Shown: in pieces, positions 46,091 through 58,099 of the stretch | Layout of the letters: the number at the start of each line of letters is the position of its first letter | How positions within the stretch are numbered: position 1 is the stretch's first letter | Origin: Salvator merianae | Taxonomy: Eukaryota > Chordata > Lepidosauria > Squamata > Teiidae | Direction: 5' to 3' | Assembly: GCA_003586115.2 (NCBI GenBank) | Contig: QVOM02000112.1 | Coordinates: forward strand, 46,368,743-46,432,742 | Length of the DNA stretch: 64,000 nt | Notes under the pieces: model-generated | The model's input: only the letters and a program-made list of their open reading frames with translations | What the model was told of the DNA's origin: nothing | The model's database searches: none | Made by a program: the position numbers and the translations under genes

Positions 46091-47804
46091 TACAAATTGC
46101 ATGGGCTTAGACAAGACTCATATAAGTAATATATATCATAAAAATGGGGCCTGGAGCTCAGCTTAAAATGGGATGTATGATGAGTACTGATGATGGACTG
46201 GTGGGAAATTTTATAGCTGTGAGCGTGTGAGAATTAGAACATAAACTTTATCCGTTTGAAAATGTTCAGGCTATTATGAGCCAGGCTAGTCTCACCACCC
46301 AGATTTCCAGATTTGTGGAAATTATACTAAGGCAGAAGTTGATAATCCTCATCGACACTTATTTTCCACGCTGCTGTTTTCATCCTCTCTTCTCCATTCC
46401 ATCAGCATTTTTCCAAAAAAGGAGGGAAGGAATGGAAAGTGGTAAAATGTTCATCTTATATCACTGAAAAATTTCTAAGTATATTTGAAGCTTGAGTTGC
46501 TCATGAGAAGAACCTTTTATAGCAAATAAGGACTTTGGTTCAACTTTCAGCATTAGTTATTTTCTAATGGTGATACCTCCTTAAGTAGATAAGGGATCAA
46601 AAGCAAGGGAAAATAAACTGACAGCAGGGAAGGTTTGTGCAGGCAGAGGAGATGGACCAGATAATATCTTTACAAGCATTTTTGAGGAGAAAAAAAATCC
46701 AAGTTTTTTCCAAAAGATCTTCAATAAAGGCTCAGAAGGTTTTGAGAAAGGATAAAGGACACTACTAGCCTTGCCTTTTTTGCTGAAGATCACTTTGTAG
46801 CAGTCTACATATTTTGCAGTGTTGCCCTATAAGGAAATAATTCAAGTTAACAGACCACAAAAGTATTGTAATTGTTTCCAGTTTGGACCTCTTTGTGGCT
46901 GAACCCAGACAGCTAGGAAAAAGTCTGTCTGAAGGGCAAGAGTGTGGAAATCCACCGTGGTCACATACCGGTCACATGGTGGCACCTTCTGGCCTCCAAA
47001 ATTCATGCAGCTATGAAATGAAAATTCCATGGCTGTGAGATTTCTATCCCGACCAGTTTAGTGTCAGACTGGAAATGGCCTTGGAAATTGGCCGTTTCCA
47101 GTCTAACAGTGAGCCAGAATGGGAACAAACCCATTCCTGATTATCTGCCCCCTCTGTAGCTATTATGGCAGTGGAGAGATGAATTCGGGCACAATCTTCC
47201 CTTGGGGTCCTTCATCTTGCCCAGTGCTGCTTCTGGAATGGCCTGTTGGTTGCTTATGGGTGGGAGCATTTGCCTTCCAAGCCCTGGGGACACCCGAGGA
47301 GCACCCTTTTTCACTCATCTGGATGCAACCTGCGTTTTTGTCACTATCCTTGCAGTTTGATCAAGCTGAATTTGTCCCATCATCAAGGCTCAAGGACACT
47401 GCAGCATAGCCAGTGAGAACTAAGGTTGTTTATTGTAGATCAGATACATTTTTTTTTCCTTCTATAGCTCCTTATTTTTAAGCATGATACTAGCATTCTT
47501 GCATGTTCTTCTTAGCAGAACGGGTAGGATGATATAAGGGGATTTCAGGGAAGGATAGGGTTTGTTACTGTTTACTGCAACCTTTGCTATGCATGCTGAG
47601 TTTGCAAAAGTGGCAGAAGATAAAAACTGTTTTTCAAACAAATTATAGAAGAAATGTATTTGTTCATGGAATTTGTATCTCACCTTTCCTCCAGGGAGCC
47701 TGAAGCAGTACATACTAAACTCATCACATCACCTCTGTGAGGTAGATTAGACTGGGAGGCAGTTACAGTAAGTTAAGTTTCAAATATGCTTTAGTGTTTT
47801 TTTG
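46091..47804. other. Unassigned, with a small hairpin
   Basis: No gene recognised. A 15-bp inverted repeat lies at 47066-47104. The part 47640-47760 has words of the L2/SINE type (CCTCTGTGAGGTAGATTAGACTGGG) but limits cannot be set. Confidence 0.4.
47066..47104. repeat. 15-bp inverted repeat
   Basis: AGACTGGAAATGGCC and GGCCGTTTCCAGTCT pair with one mismatch around a 9-base loop. Confidence 0.85.
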
Positions 47805-47868
47805 TATACTGTGACCCACCCTGGAACCTTTGAGTGAAGAACGGGATACAAATGTTATAAATAACTAG
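47805..47868 (+). mobile_element. L2/SINE 3' tail
   Basis: TGTGACCCACCCTGGAACC, GAACGGGATACAAATG and the AAATAA ending form the usual L2-type 3' tail. Confidence 0.5.
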
Positions 47869-47937
47869 CACAAGGCTACACAGTGATCTTTCATGCCTTA
47901 GCCTGGATTCAAGCCCAGAGGTTCTTAGGCTGGTTCT

Positions 47938-48275
47938 ACACATGAGCCTATGGTGCACAATGGTGATCGTACCTGGCCTGGATAAAGCATTCCAGGCCAC
48001 GGGTGGGTTGGCCGCTGTCCACTTTGTGATAGGCCTGGCCCAGTGTACTGTTGAAGTTGGGAAACAAAATTGCAGACTGGAGACATTTTCCTGTGCCTCT
48101 GGCAATAGCCCCGGAAGTTGCAAGGCTCTGGAATGGGCTGTGGGCTGTTCCCACTGCCACTGCCTGTCTACACAATAGTGCCGGGTGCCAGGACACAGCC
48201 AGGTCTGCTCCTCAACTACTTTTCAGTGGTCCCCTTCTGGAACGTTCCTGGTAGCATATTCTGTGTGACCAGGCC
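47938..48275 (+). mobile_element. Possible MITE with weak termini
   Basis: GGCTGGTTCTACACATG on the left and, reversed from the right, GGGCCTGGTCACACAGAAT on the right form a loose terminal inverted repeat. No second copy is clear in the window. Confidence 0.4.
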
Positions 48276-48458
48276 CAGTGGCAGTGCATGTAACTATCAC
48301 CTTAATTGTGTAAATGTTCAGCATTAAACTTGTAATATTCTCCTTATGAAATTCTCATCAAATTGCCTGCTCGTACCTTTTCAGCTCCATTGGAGTGATG
48401 CCAGCTTTACCAGATTGCAAACTTTTTCTTGATTAATTGTGGATATCATGTTGCTACA

Positions 48459-48481
48459 TACACACACACACACAGAGAGAG
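48459..48481 (+). repeat. (CA)n then GAGA run
   Basis: Short ACACAC run followed by GAGAGA. Confidence 0.9.
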
Positions 48482-48545
48482 TCCCAAATGAAAAAAAACC
48501 CCTTAGTTACAGTTTTTATCAATTTGCAACCTATTATTCTCGGCC

Positions 48546-48577
48546 TGGAGATATACAAACATGGAGATATACAAACA
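48546..48577. repeat. Perfect 16-bp tandem duplication
   Basis: TGGAGATATACAAACA occurs twice in direct succession. Confidence 0.95.
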
Positions 48578-49049
48578 AGCTGGGCCCATGTGCAAGTACT
48601 CCAGGGGCTGAGTTCCCATATGGCAGGTTGTCCCTGGAGGTTGAGTGCTTACAAGACACTGCCCCATCTCCTAGAAGAAACAGCTTACCTGTAAGTCTAT
48701 TCTAGGTCCTCATGGGGTACAATGGTGAGCAGAAATCATCTTCCTCGCTGAGTGGTCTAGCTTCATTTCAGGGCAGCAAAAAATAGCCCAACATCTGACC
48801 CATCCTGAAATGGGTTCAGGAGGGAATGGTTCCAGGAAGGAAGTTCCTTCCTACCTGAAATGTGATTGCAGAGATGGGGGTTGTGTTTGGGTGAATCATC
48901 TTTGCTTGCCACAGCTTTTATTTCTGTCCCAGCTTTGGGGATGATCTCCCTGGGAGATGGCCCTAAGGACAACATGGTCATGGAGCCCATATCACATTTA
49001 GAAGTGCAGAACATTTGTCAGACAGGCACTGAGCGAAAAGGCATATGGG
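48578..49049. other. Unassigned sequence
   Basis: Nothing recognised. Confidence 0.4.
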
Positions 49050-49394
49050 GCCTTTTCACGTTTTAAGCTAATGAGTGTCAGGGACTCTTACTAGCATAGC
49101 AAAGTGTCTCCATGGTTTGTGGAGGCCCACATGACTGGGAGCAGCCTACAGCTGCTCCTGATCACAGCTAGCTGCGGAGCACTAAATTGTGCTCCTCAGC
49201 TTGACTGGGAGCAGCTATCCTGGCTGCTGTCATGGTGAACTTTGGGAGCAAGATACCACCATTCGCACTGGTATCCTGTTGATATTCAAGACTAGGGCCC
49301 TGCATTGTGGACAGTCTCTGCACTGCATGGTCCATTCCATGTTAGAATGGGATAATTATCTCATTCTAATGTGGAAAGTGCGAAAACGCCCATG
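49050..49394 (+). mobile_element. Family A MITE (hAT-like)
   Basis: The termini are GGGCCTTTTCACGTTTTA and AAAGTGCGAAAACGCCC (about 49374-49391). The interior has AATGAGTGTCAGGGACTCTT, ACTGGGAGCAGCCTACAGCT and CTGGCTGCTGTCATGG. It aligns over its length with 31503-32022, with a deletion in the middle. Confidence 0.75.
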
Positions 49395-51882
49395 GACTAA
49401 TGCATAATGCATACATGCCATATTATAATAATATGTTCTAGAGTGGAATCAGATGTGAATCAAAGAGGGAAATTCTGCTCATACTAGTGGACATGACACT
49501 TGATCAGAGTTAATATTTATTTGTTATTTTAAGCTGAGCTAATCCACTTTCTGCAGCTTTGCTGCACGGAACTTCATTTTTTTCTGTAATTCTGCCAACA
49601 AGTGCCTTTCACTTATTCTTGTGGCTTAAAGTCTTACTTAGAAAAGTGCCCTATAGTCCAGTTTGCTTCCAGCTAGACTTGGAGCTATTTTATAATTGCT
49701 TGATTCTGTCTCCAAAACCCAGCTTCCTAGCCAGTAAGAAAAACAGTCATCGCTGTGAATCACTTAGTGAAAGTGAATGAAACCCACACAAATTCTATAC
49801 TGCATCACCAGCCTCAGATGGTCAGATTATTTCCTTTATTGTCCTATAGACTGAGTCTCCACTTACATACGGAGGTGGCTTTTTCTCTGGTGTATGGAAG
49901 AGGCTCCGCTATAGATGCTGAAAATAATACCTCCTTGTCTCCATTTTTGAGCACAGAGCTGTCATTTTCAGTTGTGATCATGATGCCTCCATTGAGGGCA
50001 GAAAAATCATAAAGTGCATTTTGATGGATAAATGTGCCTGGTAATGGAGTGCCTTGGTCATTGTGAGGAACCTAATGCCACTGCAAATGGAGACATAGTG
50101 GCAGAAGATGTGTTACTGGGCACATAAGTGGAGATGCAACCATAGAGACAGCAAAATGCACATCTGAAGAAGGGCCTGCATGAGGACATATGGAAAAAGA
50201 ATGGCTCCAAGGAAAGCATAGGGCTGAGGTCCCTGCCATGGCCCCTCTGAATGAAACTGGAGGATTTGTTTTCTCTGTTTCTTTATTCTCTGCTCTCAGC
50301 TGTGGCTGCATCTCCATTACACAGCAAAGGCACCTTAGTCGGGGCCTCAGTGCAGCCAGTGGAGATGCAGCCAGTATTGAGCATACATCCTAACCTCTCT
50401 AAGTGACAGCAGCCTGTATATTTGGTCAACTTTTACATTTTTTTCCATGCCGGATGGAAGCCATTTTACAGCTGGTTAGTGATATTGAGCACACAGCCTC
50501 AGCAGGCAGTAGAATATGGAAACTTGGTTAAATTCTGAAGCATCTTTCTTGCTAGCAGCTAAATGGTTATGACCTCGAATGAATAAGAAAAATATTAAGA
50601 TCAGTGTACTGTGCATCCCTATGGTCATTACTCCTCCTTGCTGGAAAGCATGTAAGATCTTGCTACAAAGTGGTGAGACATCATATCACTCTGGCTCCAG
50701 AGAGCAAAGGGCAATGGGGAATCAAAAAGAGATCCTGAGATTGCCTCTTGCTACCCCTCAACAGATGTGAGGAGCAGTCCCTCCTTACCTTCCATGTTTA
50801 TTGGCCCATATTGTTATTATCTTGCATAATAAGTCAGTCAGTCCATAAGTCAGTCAAGCATCTGCCCACTTCCTTTTGGTGTCTCTCCCAGGTTTGACTG
50901 GCTTCCAGATTGTCCCAAATGAAATAATAGCCAAACTGGCTGGCAGACACATAAACATTGCACTGTTATTATGGGAAACTGGATATTATTGCTGGGTTTC
51001 CCATAAAAGCAGTATTACAGGTTATCAGTGGACCAACCCGGGTCTGTATTGGGAATGCCGTGATTTTGTCTGGCATTCTCAATATAGTCTCTGGAAAGTT
51101 GTGGGTTTTAATCTCATTTGGAGGCACCCTATGATGTATTTCCTTCTGCTTCGTGTCAATTATTTATGTGGTAGGAGTTTGTAAATGTCATGGTGAGGAA
51201 AGACAGAACTGTTCATGAGTTTAGAGCTCTGAACAGCATCATAACAAAAGTAGCATATGCCTACTGGGGTGTAAAGAGGCAAGACAGTAAGTTGGATTAG
51301 CCTTTCTGAAAGCTCTGTTGTCATGGTGATAATTCCTGAGAACATAGGATCTGAATTCAGACCCAATAAATACTGCTCTCCTCTCCTTGCAGATGAAGAC
51401 TTATGGCTGGTATCTTCTCTTTCTGTTAAACCCCAGCATCTGTTTCTGTAGAGCATAACAGTTTGTGCAGGGGTCTTGGGAAAGGGTTTATGATTGGCCA
51501 CTCTTTCTGTGATCCCATTCTAGTAGAGATCTGTGTCAGCAGTGCTCTTAAATGTCAGTGATAACACCAGTTAAGAGGTTGGTTGATGAGTTAAGAGTAG
51601 AGCTTGTGCGTATATTTAGGAGATTTGGCAGGTTTGCATGCACACATAAACACCCTTTCAAAGTAAATGCAATTTTATCCACTGTGTCATTTCAGTCAAA
51701 TGCTGACAATATTCAAGTGTCCTTGTCAAAGAAAATACTGGATTTATTGTAGCATTATGCTCTGAAACACTCTATTCTTTTTTCAGGATTAGGAATAGGG
51801 TCAAATGAAGTCTTGAAGTTTTATTTTATTTGTATATCAAATAAGTTACCCACAGATTAATCAGCTAAAGCTTTAGTTGTTT
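49395..51882. other. Unassigned 2.5-kb stretch
   Basis: No repeat or gene recognised. Frames of 102 and 113 codons near 50876-51501 lack family features. Confidence 0.5.
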
Positions 51883-51910
51883 AAATGATAAGGGGTAACC
51901 CTTATCATTT
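51883..51910. repeat. Perfect 12-bp hairpin
   Basis: AAATGATAAGGG, loop GTAA, CCCTTATCATTT: a perfect stem. Confidence 0.95.
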
Positions 51911-52405
51911 TAGACCTAGTGCTTTACTGAAATACAGAAAGGAAGAGGTGTTACGGGTAATTAAAATGCTTTTATTGTTCTTACTGTTGTTTCAAGCCAA
52001 CCAGATTAAAACTGTTGAACTGATTTTAAGTTAAAAGTAATGTGAAATACAAAACATGCTTCTGGGGTGTCCTGTAGCTAACATATTCAGTGAGGAAAAA
52101 ATCTGCAACTAGCACCTTTAAAACATATTTCACAATACATTTTATATCATGTATAAAATACTCTGTGCACATTTACTTTCTTGTAAACACATACTGAAAT
52201 TTCTTCCAGCATATCATGCAAACCTACCACCAAACACTTTCACTTGTGGAATATCAGGCTGTATAACTACAGTGGAAAAATTTAGTATATAACAGGTATC
52301 TCATGGCAATAGCGACTTGTGCCCATTGTGGCTTGTGTAAAACAGCTAAAGGGAACTGGTGCTGAGAAACATAATGAGTAGGGCTAATGATAGCAGAGGC
52401 ATTGG
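51911..52405. other. Unassigned sequence
   Basis: AT-rich; nothing recognised. Confidence 0.4.
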
Positions 52406-52625
52406 GCCTGTTCGCACTTAGCGAGTGGTACGTTCCCGACGCTTGCTAGAATGCAGGATTCGCACTTGCAAACAGCCCCAGCTGACCCAAAATCTACCAA
52501 AGCCCACCTGATGCTTACCTGAATGCAACCAATTATGGTCAACTAAATTGTAGTCTCCAACCTGACCTGCACGATCAGATGAGGCTCAGGGACAATACCT
52601 CATTGTCAAAAACAAATCCGGTTAT
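52406..52625 (+). mobile_element. Family E MITE, 3'-truncated
   Basis: It starts GGGCCTGTTCGCACTTAGCG and aligns with 33304 onward (ACGTTC..GCTTGCTAG, AAGCCCACCTGATGC). The right half and terminus are missing. Confidence 0.7.
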
Positions 52626-53162
52626 AGTTCTATGATGATAATTTGTTCCCAAACTGCAGCTTGGTGCTTGAATTTTTCTTTTATTTGGCGAATGTGTTCA
52701 TGTAATTACACTTAACTAATAACGTTGAATTAAATATGAGTAAAAGTGATAAAGTAAATAATAATGAAGGACATGGAATATTACAAATCTTAATGATTTG
52801 TCCAGATGCTGAAATTAACTACATATATATCTGTAAACTAGTATGACATTCTGCTTGATAAATCTTCTGGTAAAAATGAGAATGAGATTGTTTACAAATA
52901 AAATTATATGGACAAGCATATATTGTAGTACATTATATGAAGGTAGAATATTTTTACCACAGATTATTTTGGAAAGCACTGATTTGAAAATAAAATAGTT
53001 ACTGTTACAGCTACTGATAATTTAATAATAGGTTCAGCAGTATAAAGGAGTTTGAAAACATACACTTTTTGTGCAGTACCATACATTATTTCATTGGGAA
53101 AAAAAGCTGTAATTTTCAATCCAGATATGACAAAAAACAAACCAAAAGTTTGAACAAGGCTG
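52626..53162. other. Unassigned AT-rich sequence
   Basis: No repeat or gene recognised. Confidence 0.4.
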
Positions 53163-53270
53163 CATCCAGATATCGCTTATTTATTCCGCCTATATTTGGA
53201 TATTCTAGAATAAACCATGGATATTCCGGAATATCCAAATATAGTGGAATAAATAAGCGATGGCTGGATG
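53163..53270. repeat. Long near-perfect palindrome (hairpin element)
   Basis: The left arm 53163-53205 pairs with 53229-53270, about 42 bases, with four or so differences and a one-base indel. Shared core: ATCGCTTATTTATTCC and CTATATTTGGATATTC. Next to the centre lies a perfect 18-bp palindrome, GGATATTCCGGAATATCC (53219-53236). It is probably a very small palindromic MITE; an RNA from it would fold as a stem of about 42 bp. Confidence 0.88.
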
Positions 53271-53710
53271 TATCCAATATAGTTCCTAAAGTAAATGTAG
53301 CTTCTTTTTGCACATGTGAGAGCATACGTCTGGAACAATTTTATTTAATACATATGCAATATAGTTAAAATGTTTTGTAAATCTTTCTACAGCATCATGT
53401 TTAAAAACTAAAATGGATATTGTTAACGGGTTTGTCAAAGGGGAAATGTTAGAAGTGTATTTCTATTATGGATGCAGTTCTTGTTTAAACTGCCACCTGC
53501 TGGTAAGTATTGATAGCTGCAGCAATCTTAATGTGCATGCAGCATTATGGGAGTGAATCTTACCATTCTGGGCCAAAACTCCTACTGGTGTTAAACCAGA
53601 AAGCAGGAGGAGGTTTGTACTGGAAGTGGAGGAGAAGAAAGGAAGATGTGACTGTTTTGTAAAAATGAAAAGCAAATGCATAAAACTTCAGTATGCACAT
53701 AGCCTTAAGA

Positions 53711-53750
53711 GTGTGTGTGTGTGTGTGTGTGTGTGCGTGCGTGCGTGTTT
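53711..53750 (+). repeat. (GT)n microsatellite
   Basis: About twelve GT units, then an impure CGTG tail. Confidence 0.95.
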
Positions 53751-53847
53751 GTAGACAGAAAATGCCACCTTTCCTTCCTCTCCATGGTCTGCTTCTGATT
53801 TTGTCTCCTTCCCCTTTGGTTTCTGCTTCTGAATTTTGGAAGCGTTT

Positions 53848-53867
53848 TTTTATTATTATTATTATCT
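53848..53867 (+). repeat. (TTA)n microsatellite
   Basis: Five to six ATT units after a T run. Confidence 0.9.
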
Positions 53868-54353
53868 TTTTGTTACCATAACACACCATTGTTTGAGTAG
53901 TTAATATACCAAGGAATGATGATCTGCACCATCAATATTCTGAAGGTGACACTCCAATATGATTTTGCATATTTTAAAACCTCTCAGCAGAATTTGCAGT
54001 TCTGCTTAGAAGATAGATGACTTTCCATTCACTGCCAAACAGCAGACACTGCAGCTTTATTTTCTCCTCTGTGCTGCTTTATTTATAGATTATCTGGATT
54101 CAGTTCTTTGTATGGGCCGTTCTATCTTAAAAACTTGAGCAGCATTCTAGCCTGGTTTGCTCTTGCTTCATAAACATCAGTGTTAGAAGTTTAACCCATC
54201 TGTTTTCTCACTTTGAGACAATAATATCAGACTGTTCTGTTTTCAGGCTTAAGATCAGGTCTATTGTGTCAGCAAAACCTGTATATGTATTCTAACCATA
54301 AATAGCAACATAAATAATTGTCGTTGTTGTTTGTTGTCTGGTGATGACATGAA
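53868..54353. other. Unassigned sequence
   Basis: Nothing recognised. Confidence 0.4.
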
Positions 54354-54532
54354 GGCCCTTTCTGCACTTGAACTTATTCCAGATTATATCTCAGAATAGG
54401 GACCTGCCATCTGCATGCTAGTGCAGACTATGGTAGACCAGGGCAAGAGCTTTCATAGTTTGCACTAGCATGTGGATAGCAGGTCCCTGTTCTGGGATAT
54501 AATCCACAATAAAGCCAAGTGCAGAAAGGGCC
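54354..54532. mobile_element. Family B palindromic MITE, copy 2
   Basis: Ends GGCCCTTTCTGCACTTG and AAGTGCAGAAAGGGCC. The arms pair for about 78 bases around a loop of about 22 bases. The stem words GATTATATC and CATGCTAGTGCA are shared with copy 1 at 28304. The longest hairpin in the window. Confidence 0.85.
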
Positions 54533-54755
54533 GAACTCACCCATTCAGATACAGAAGTAGTTTGCTGTTACCCTTGTGTGGGGAGATGCTGGATGTTGAA
54601 GCTGCTACTCTTTCTTTTCCTGGCAGTTGCTCTGCTGTTGATCTATGGCCGCTCCAAATAACTATATAGGCCCCATTTTTCTCCAGTTCTCTGGAACTGA
54701 TAATTGTGCTTAGAGCTTGAGGTTGCATATGGGAGGCAAGCAGAGATGGCTCATA

Positions 54756-54917
54756 GCTTTAAGGGCGGATGAGCACAGGCGTGGGTGAGCAATCACTGGC
54801 CTCGGGGACATGCACTTTTCCTTGGTGCACCAAGGCAAGACCTACCTAGAGAGTGGCACGGGTTTTCATGGCTGCCGATCATTCAGCCCGTGCCTGCAGT
54901 CACCCACCCTTAAAGTT
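54756..54917. mobile_element. Imperfect palindromic element
   Basis: CTTTAAGGGCGGATGAGCAC near the left end corresponds to CTTTAAGGGTGGGTGACTGC read from the right end. The arms of about 40 bases contain indels. Probably a small MITE of a further family. Confidence 0.5.
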
Positions 54918-54974
54918 ACAAGCTGCTGCAAGAAGCAACATCATTTCAGGGAGCTGTAATAAAATCTGCAGAAA

Positions 54975-54982
54975 TCTGTATA
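54975..54982. repeat. 8-bp target-site duplication, left copy
   Basis: TCTGTATA, repeated exactly at 55293-55300. Confidence 0.85.
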
Positions 54983-55292
54983 CAGCGGCGTAACTAAACG
55001 TTCCGCCACCCGGGGCGGACCAAACGGCGGCAGCCGAGCAGGACGCCCCGCCCTGCAGGACACCCCACCCTGCAGCTGCCTACTCCCGCTGCCGCCGTGA
55101 TGATGGCCGCACACGCGCCAGCCGGCACGGTGAACGGGCGGGGCGAGCGAGCGGCGGACGGGCCGGTGAAGCCGACTAAAGGCAAACCGGCGGCCGGGCG
55201 GGCAGGAGAGCCCAACTCAAAGGTGGGCGCCGCCCCCAACAATGCGCCCCCCGGTGCGCAGCACCCCCCGCGCCCCCCTTGCTACGCCAGTG
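54983..55292. mobile_element. GC-rich hAT MITE with perfect 8-bp TSD
   Basis: The ends are CAGCGGCGTAACTAA and, reversed from the right, CACTGGCGTAGCAAG; both resemble the CA(G)NGGCG start of hAT elements. TCTGTATA flanks both sides. The 310-bp interior is very GC- and CpG-rich, in contrast to the AT-rich surroundings, and would be called a CpG island. It has no transposase frame. Confidence 0.88.
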
Positions 55293-55300
55293 TCTGTATA

Positions 55301-56481
55301 TAACTACATAAGCAGAAAGAGATGAGTAAGCTGAGTTATAAACCCAAGTAATATCTTCCTTCTTTTTAGTTCAGTTGATGAAATGATTCTTAACGTCAGG
55401 AACGATCAGTCTCATTTTGAATTGGTTCTTTGGTCCTTGGTGAAATCATCTCTTGGTTGACTACCGACATGATTTTGTAGCATCTTTGCCTCATTCTCAG
55501 TTGGCTTTAACTGCTAATGAGAGTAAACAGCATCTTTATTCTTAGCTTACTTTGTTTACTGTTGATAGTGTCTTCAGCCAGAGCATTTGCTCTGGCCTTT
55601 GAAGCAGGAAGCATGCCATTTGTATCCCCCCTGCTTATGGCTATGCAGACATCAAAGCTGAGGAACTTTTATTCCCTGGTTTTGATGTTTCTACTAGAGC
55701 CAATTCTGGAGACCCAAGAAGTGGCCCAGAAGTTGACCATTCCCTGCATCTGGGAAAACAAGGCCAAGGATATCAATATGAGGGAACCACCCAGTTAGAT
55801 CTGCATGGCATCAGTAGGATGGGAGAGTGGTAAAAAGCAAGGTTAGAGTGTTTTCTTCACTCTACAGGGAGAGTGATTCTGATGGCACTTTCCATCCTTC
55901 TGTGATGGACTGTTAGCCTGATTCTGGGGCTCTCTGAGTTCTCCCATGGAACCATTATCAAATCCTGCCCCTGCGTAGAATGTGAGTGTTTATAATCACC
56001 ATCATGATGCCATGCCATTGTTCAATGACTTAATTGATTGGAATCACCCATTTGGCTATGCTCAGAAAAAAAGAAGATGTGGTAAGTGGAGAAAAAACAT
56101 AGAAGCAGCAGAAGATGAGGAAACTACTGCAAGAAATAAGCATACAAAAGATGAACCATTGTACAGTTAATGAACCGCGCATCATGCATTGCTTTCAGAC
56201 CAGAAATGAAATCAAGAAAAGCCTTAATATCTCAGGGTGCAGTAAAATTAACTACCAATCCATGTTCAATGATCAGATACACCTATAAATCTCTCTAATA
56301 AGGTGTCTTCTACAGTGAAGTGGATAAGCCAGTGTGAAAATTCCTCACTAAAAATGGTAGAGCTGCAGATACGGTGAGGGTGGTACAAGGAAGAAACACA
56401 GTTACACTGTAACCTATCCTCACTCAGATTCTAGTCTCATTTCTGTCCACAGCTAAATATCATTTTCAGTCCCGATACAGG
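55301..56481. other. Unassigned sequence
   Basis: No repeat recognised. A 93-codon frame at 55517-55798 starts with a hydrophobic stretch but has no splice context or family match that I know. Confidence 0.45.
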
Positions 56482-56662
56482 AAGTTGTTGCTGGGTACCA
56501 TTAAATTGATATCAGCACCTGGTGGACTATGTGGACACATCCATGCAGTTTTCCTGGCAGATACAGAAGTGATTTGCCATTTCCTTCTTTGTTGCTGGAA
56601 TTGAATCTACAACCCTCTACTTTCCAAGCTGTTTCTACTATGACTGAGCTACATCCATTTCC
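56482..56662 (-). mobile_element. tRNA-derived SINE, antisense
   Basis: Reversed, it has TAGCTCAGTCATAG (A box, about 56637-56650) and GGTTGTAGATTCAATTCC (B-box region, about 56597-56614), then a body with GGAAATGGCAAATCACTTCT. The tRNA-like end is of the same kind as at 40590-40800. Confidence 0.65.
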
Positions 56663-56836
56663 ATAGTGGAGTGAAACTTTCTTCCAACTCATTAGAAGGG
56701 GAAATCATTTTTAGAATAGCTACTTCCAAAGCCACTGTCCTCCTCATATACATGATAGATCACAAGGTGTTTCTAATATATAAACCCATCCAGGGAGATG
56801 AGCACTCAGATAAGAGTGTGTGTGTAAGCAGTCTTG

Positions 56837-57352
56837 GACTCTTTCCGCACTATGTACGTGGACTGCTCCAGCCCCATGTAGCACCGGCCAGTAGCCACAC
56901 TGAACGGGGCTAGCAGTAACCTCCTCCAAGGCCTGTCCGTATTCTGATAGCAGTCATGGCCCAGCCTTGGCTGCTGGCTTCAAACATTTCCAGCTTATTT
57001 CACAATTTCCAGGAGGGATCATTTTCGCACATGCCAACTTCTGGGACTATCTGTGGCGACACTTCCTGGACTGTTGCTGAAATGTGTCCCCCATAGTATT
57101 CAGGTTATGGAGGTGTGTTGTCTGCATGCCCTTTGTAGTCCAGACTACAGACTCTGGTCCAGTTGAGGACCTCTTTAAAGAGGACCACAGCAGGTCTGGG
57201 ATACAGAACCATTTTGGCATCATATTCTCTTCCGTAGCTTTATCCAGTGTGGATGAAGTATACCAGAGGGGGCTAGGCCTGCTCCGTTCCGCACTAGTGT
57301 TTGGGAGTAACCCCCTAAACCCCTTGTTCTGGTAAGTGCAGAAAGGACCTCG
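56837..57352 (+). mobile_element. MITE with shared terminal motif (Family G)
   Basis: The left end is GGACTCTTTCCGCACTATG; the right end, reversed, is GAGGTCCTTTCTGCACTTACC. Length about 516. The interior is not clearly related to Families A or E; short words (CTTCTGGGACTATCTG) recall 2600-2650. Confidence 0.55.
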
Positions 57353-58099
57353 GTCTTGCTGGCCTCATACTACATTCACTTAGCTCTCACAAAGGGAAAA
57401 TCTGAGTAGTGAAAAGACTCTGGAAAAGGTACAAGAAGGGAACATTTTGCATTAAATAGATTGCTTTGGATTATGAGAATCTGGCAATTTTATACTTCTA
57501 TACCTTGAACCTTAACTGATACCCTGGGACTCCAAAGATGAACGCCTGTCAACAACCATCACTCCACTTGTGCAGCTTGCCAGGTAAGCAAGGAAAAGAA
57601 GGAAACACCAATAACATAATTTTTGCTAATAACTTCCATGCCCTGATCGTGTCTAAATTATGTTGCTCTAACACTGTCTCCTCTCTTTCTTAACAGTGTA
57701 ATACATTGTCTCCAATATACAGGGGAAGTATTCAGCTTCATTAGAGGTAAGGTGTCTCTTGACAAATCTCAGCCCCTACTCCACCCTCTGCATCTCCTAA
57801 TCCATGCTTAACATCCACATTTGTTTTATAGGACTACAGTCTGTATGGGCTGCACAGGCAACCAGAAGAGGCCACTACCAGGGTAAGGTTTGAAGACATT
57901 AAGCAACTTTGAGACTTACAGATGCCGGGCTGGGAGACCTCTAGTTTTTATGATGGGGGAAAATGGCTGGATGTAATTGTAAGAAATAACTGTGGACATT
58001 TCCCCTGCAACTTCTACAGGGGAGGGGGCACATAGGAACATGGGGGTCTGCCTTAGAGTGAAGGCCCTTCAACTTGGGATATTGGGCTTTAATTGCAGG
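57353..58099. other. Unassigned sequence
   Basis: Nothing recognised. Confidence 0.4.

Noticed and set aside
55010..55285. CpG island as a gene promoter
   Set aside because: It is bounded by terminal inverted repeats and a perfect 8-bp duplication, so it is a transposon.
55517..55798. Frame starting with a hydrophobic, signal-peptide-like stretch
   Set aside because: Hydrophobic starts are common by chance; the rest has no cysteine pattern or known domain, and there is no promoter or splice evidence.
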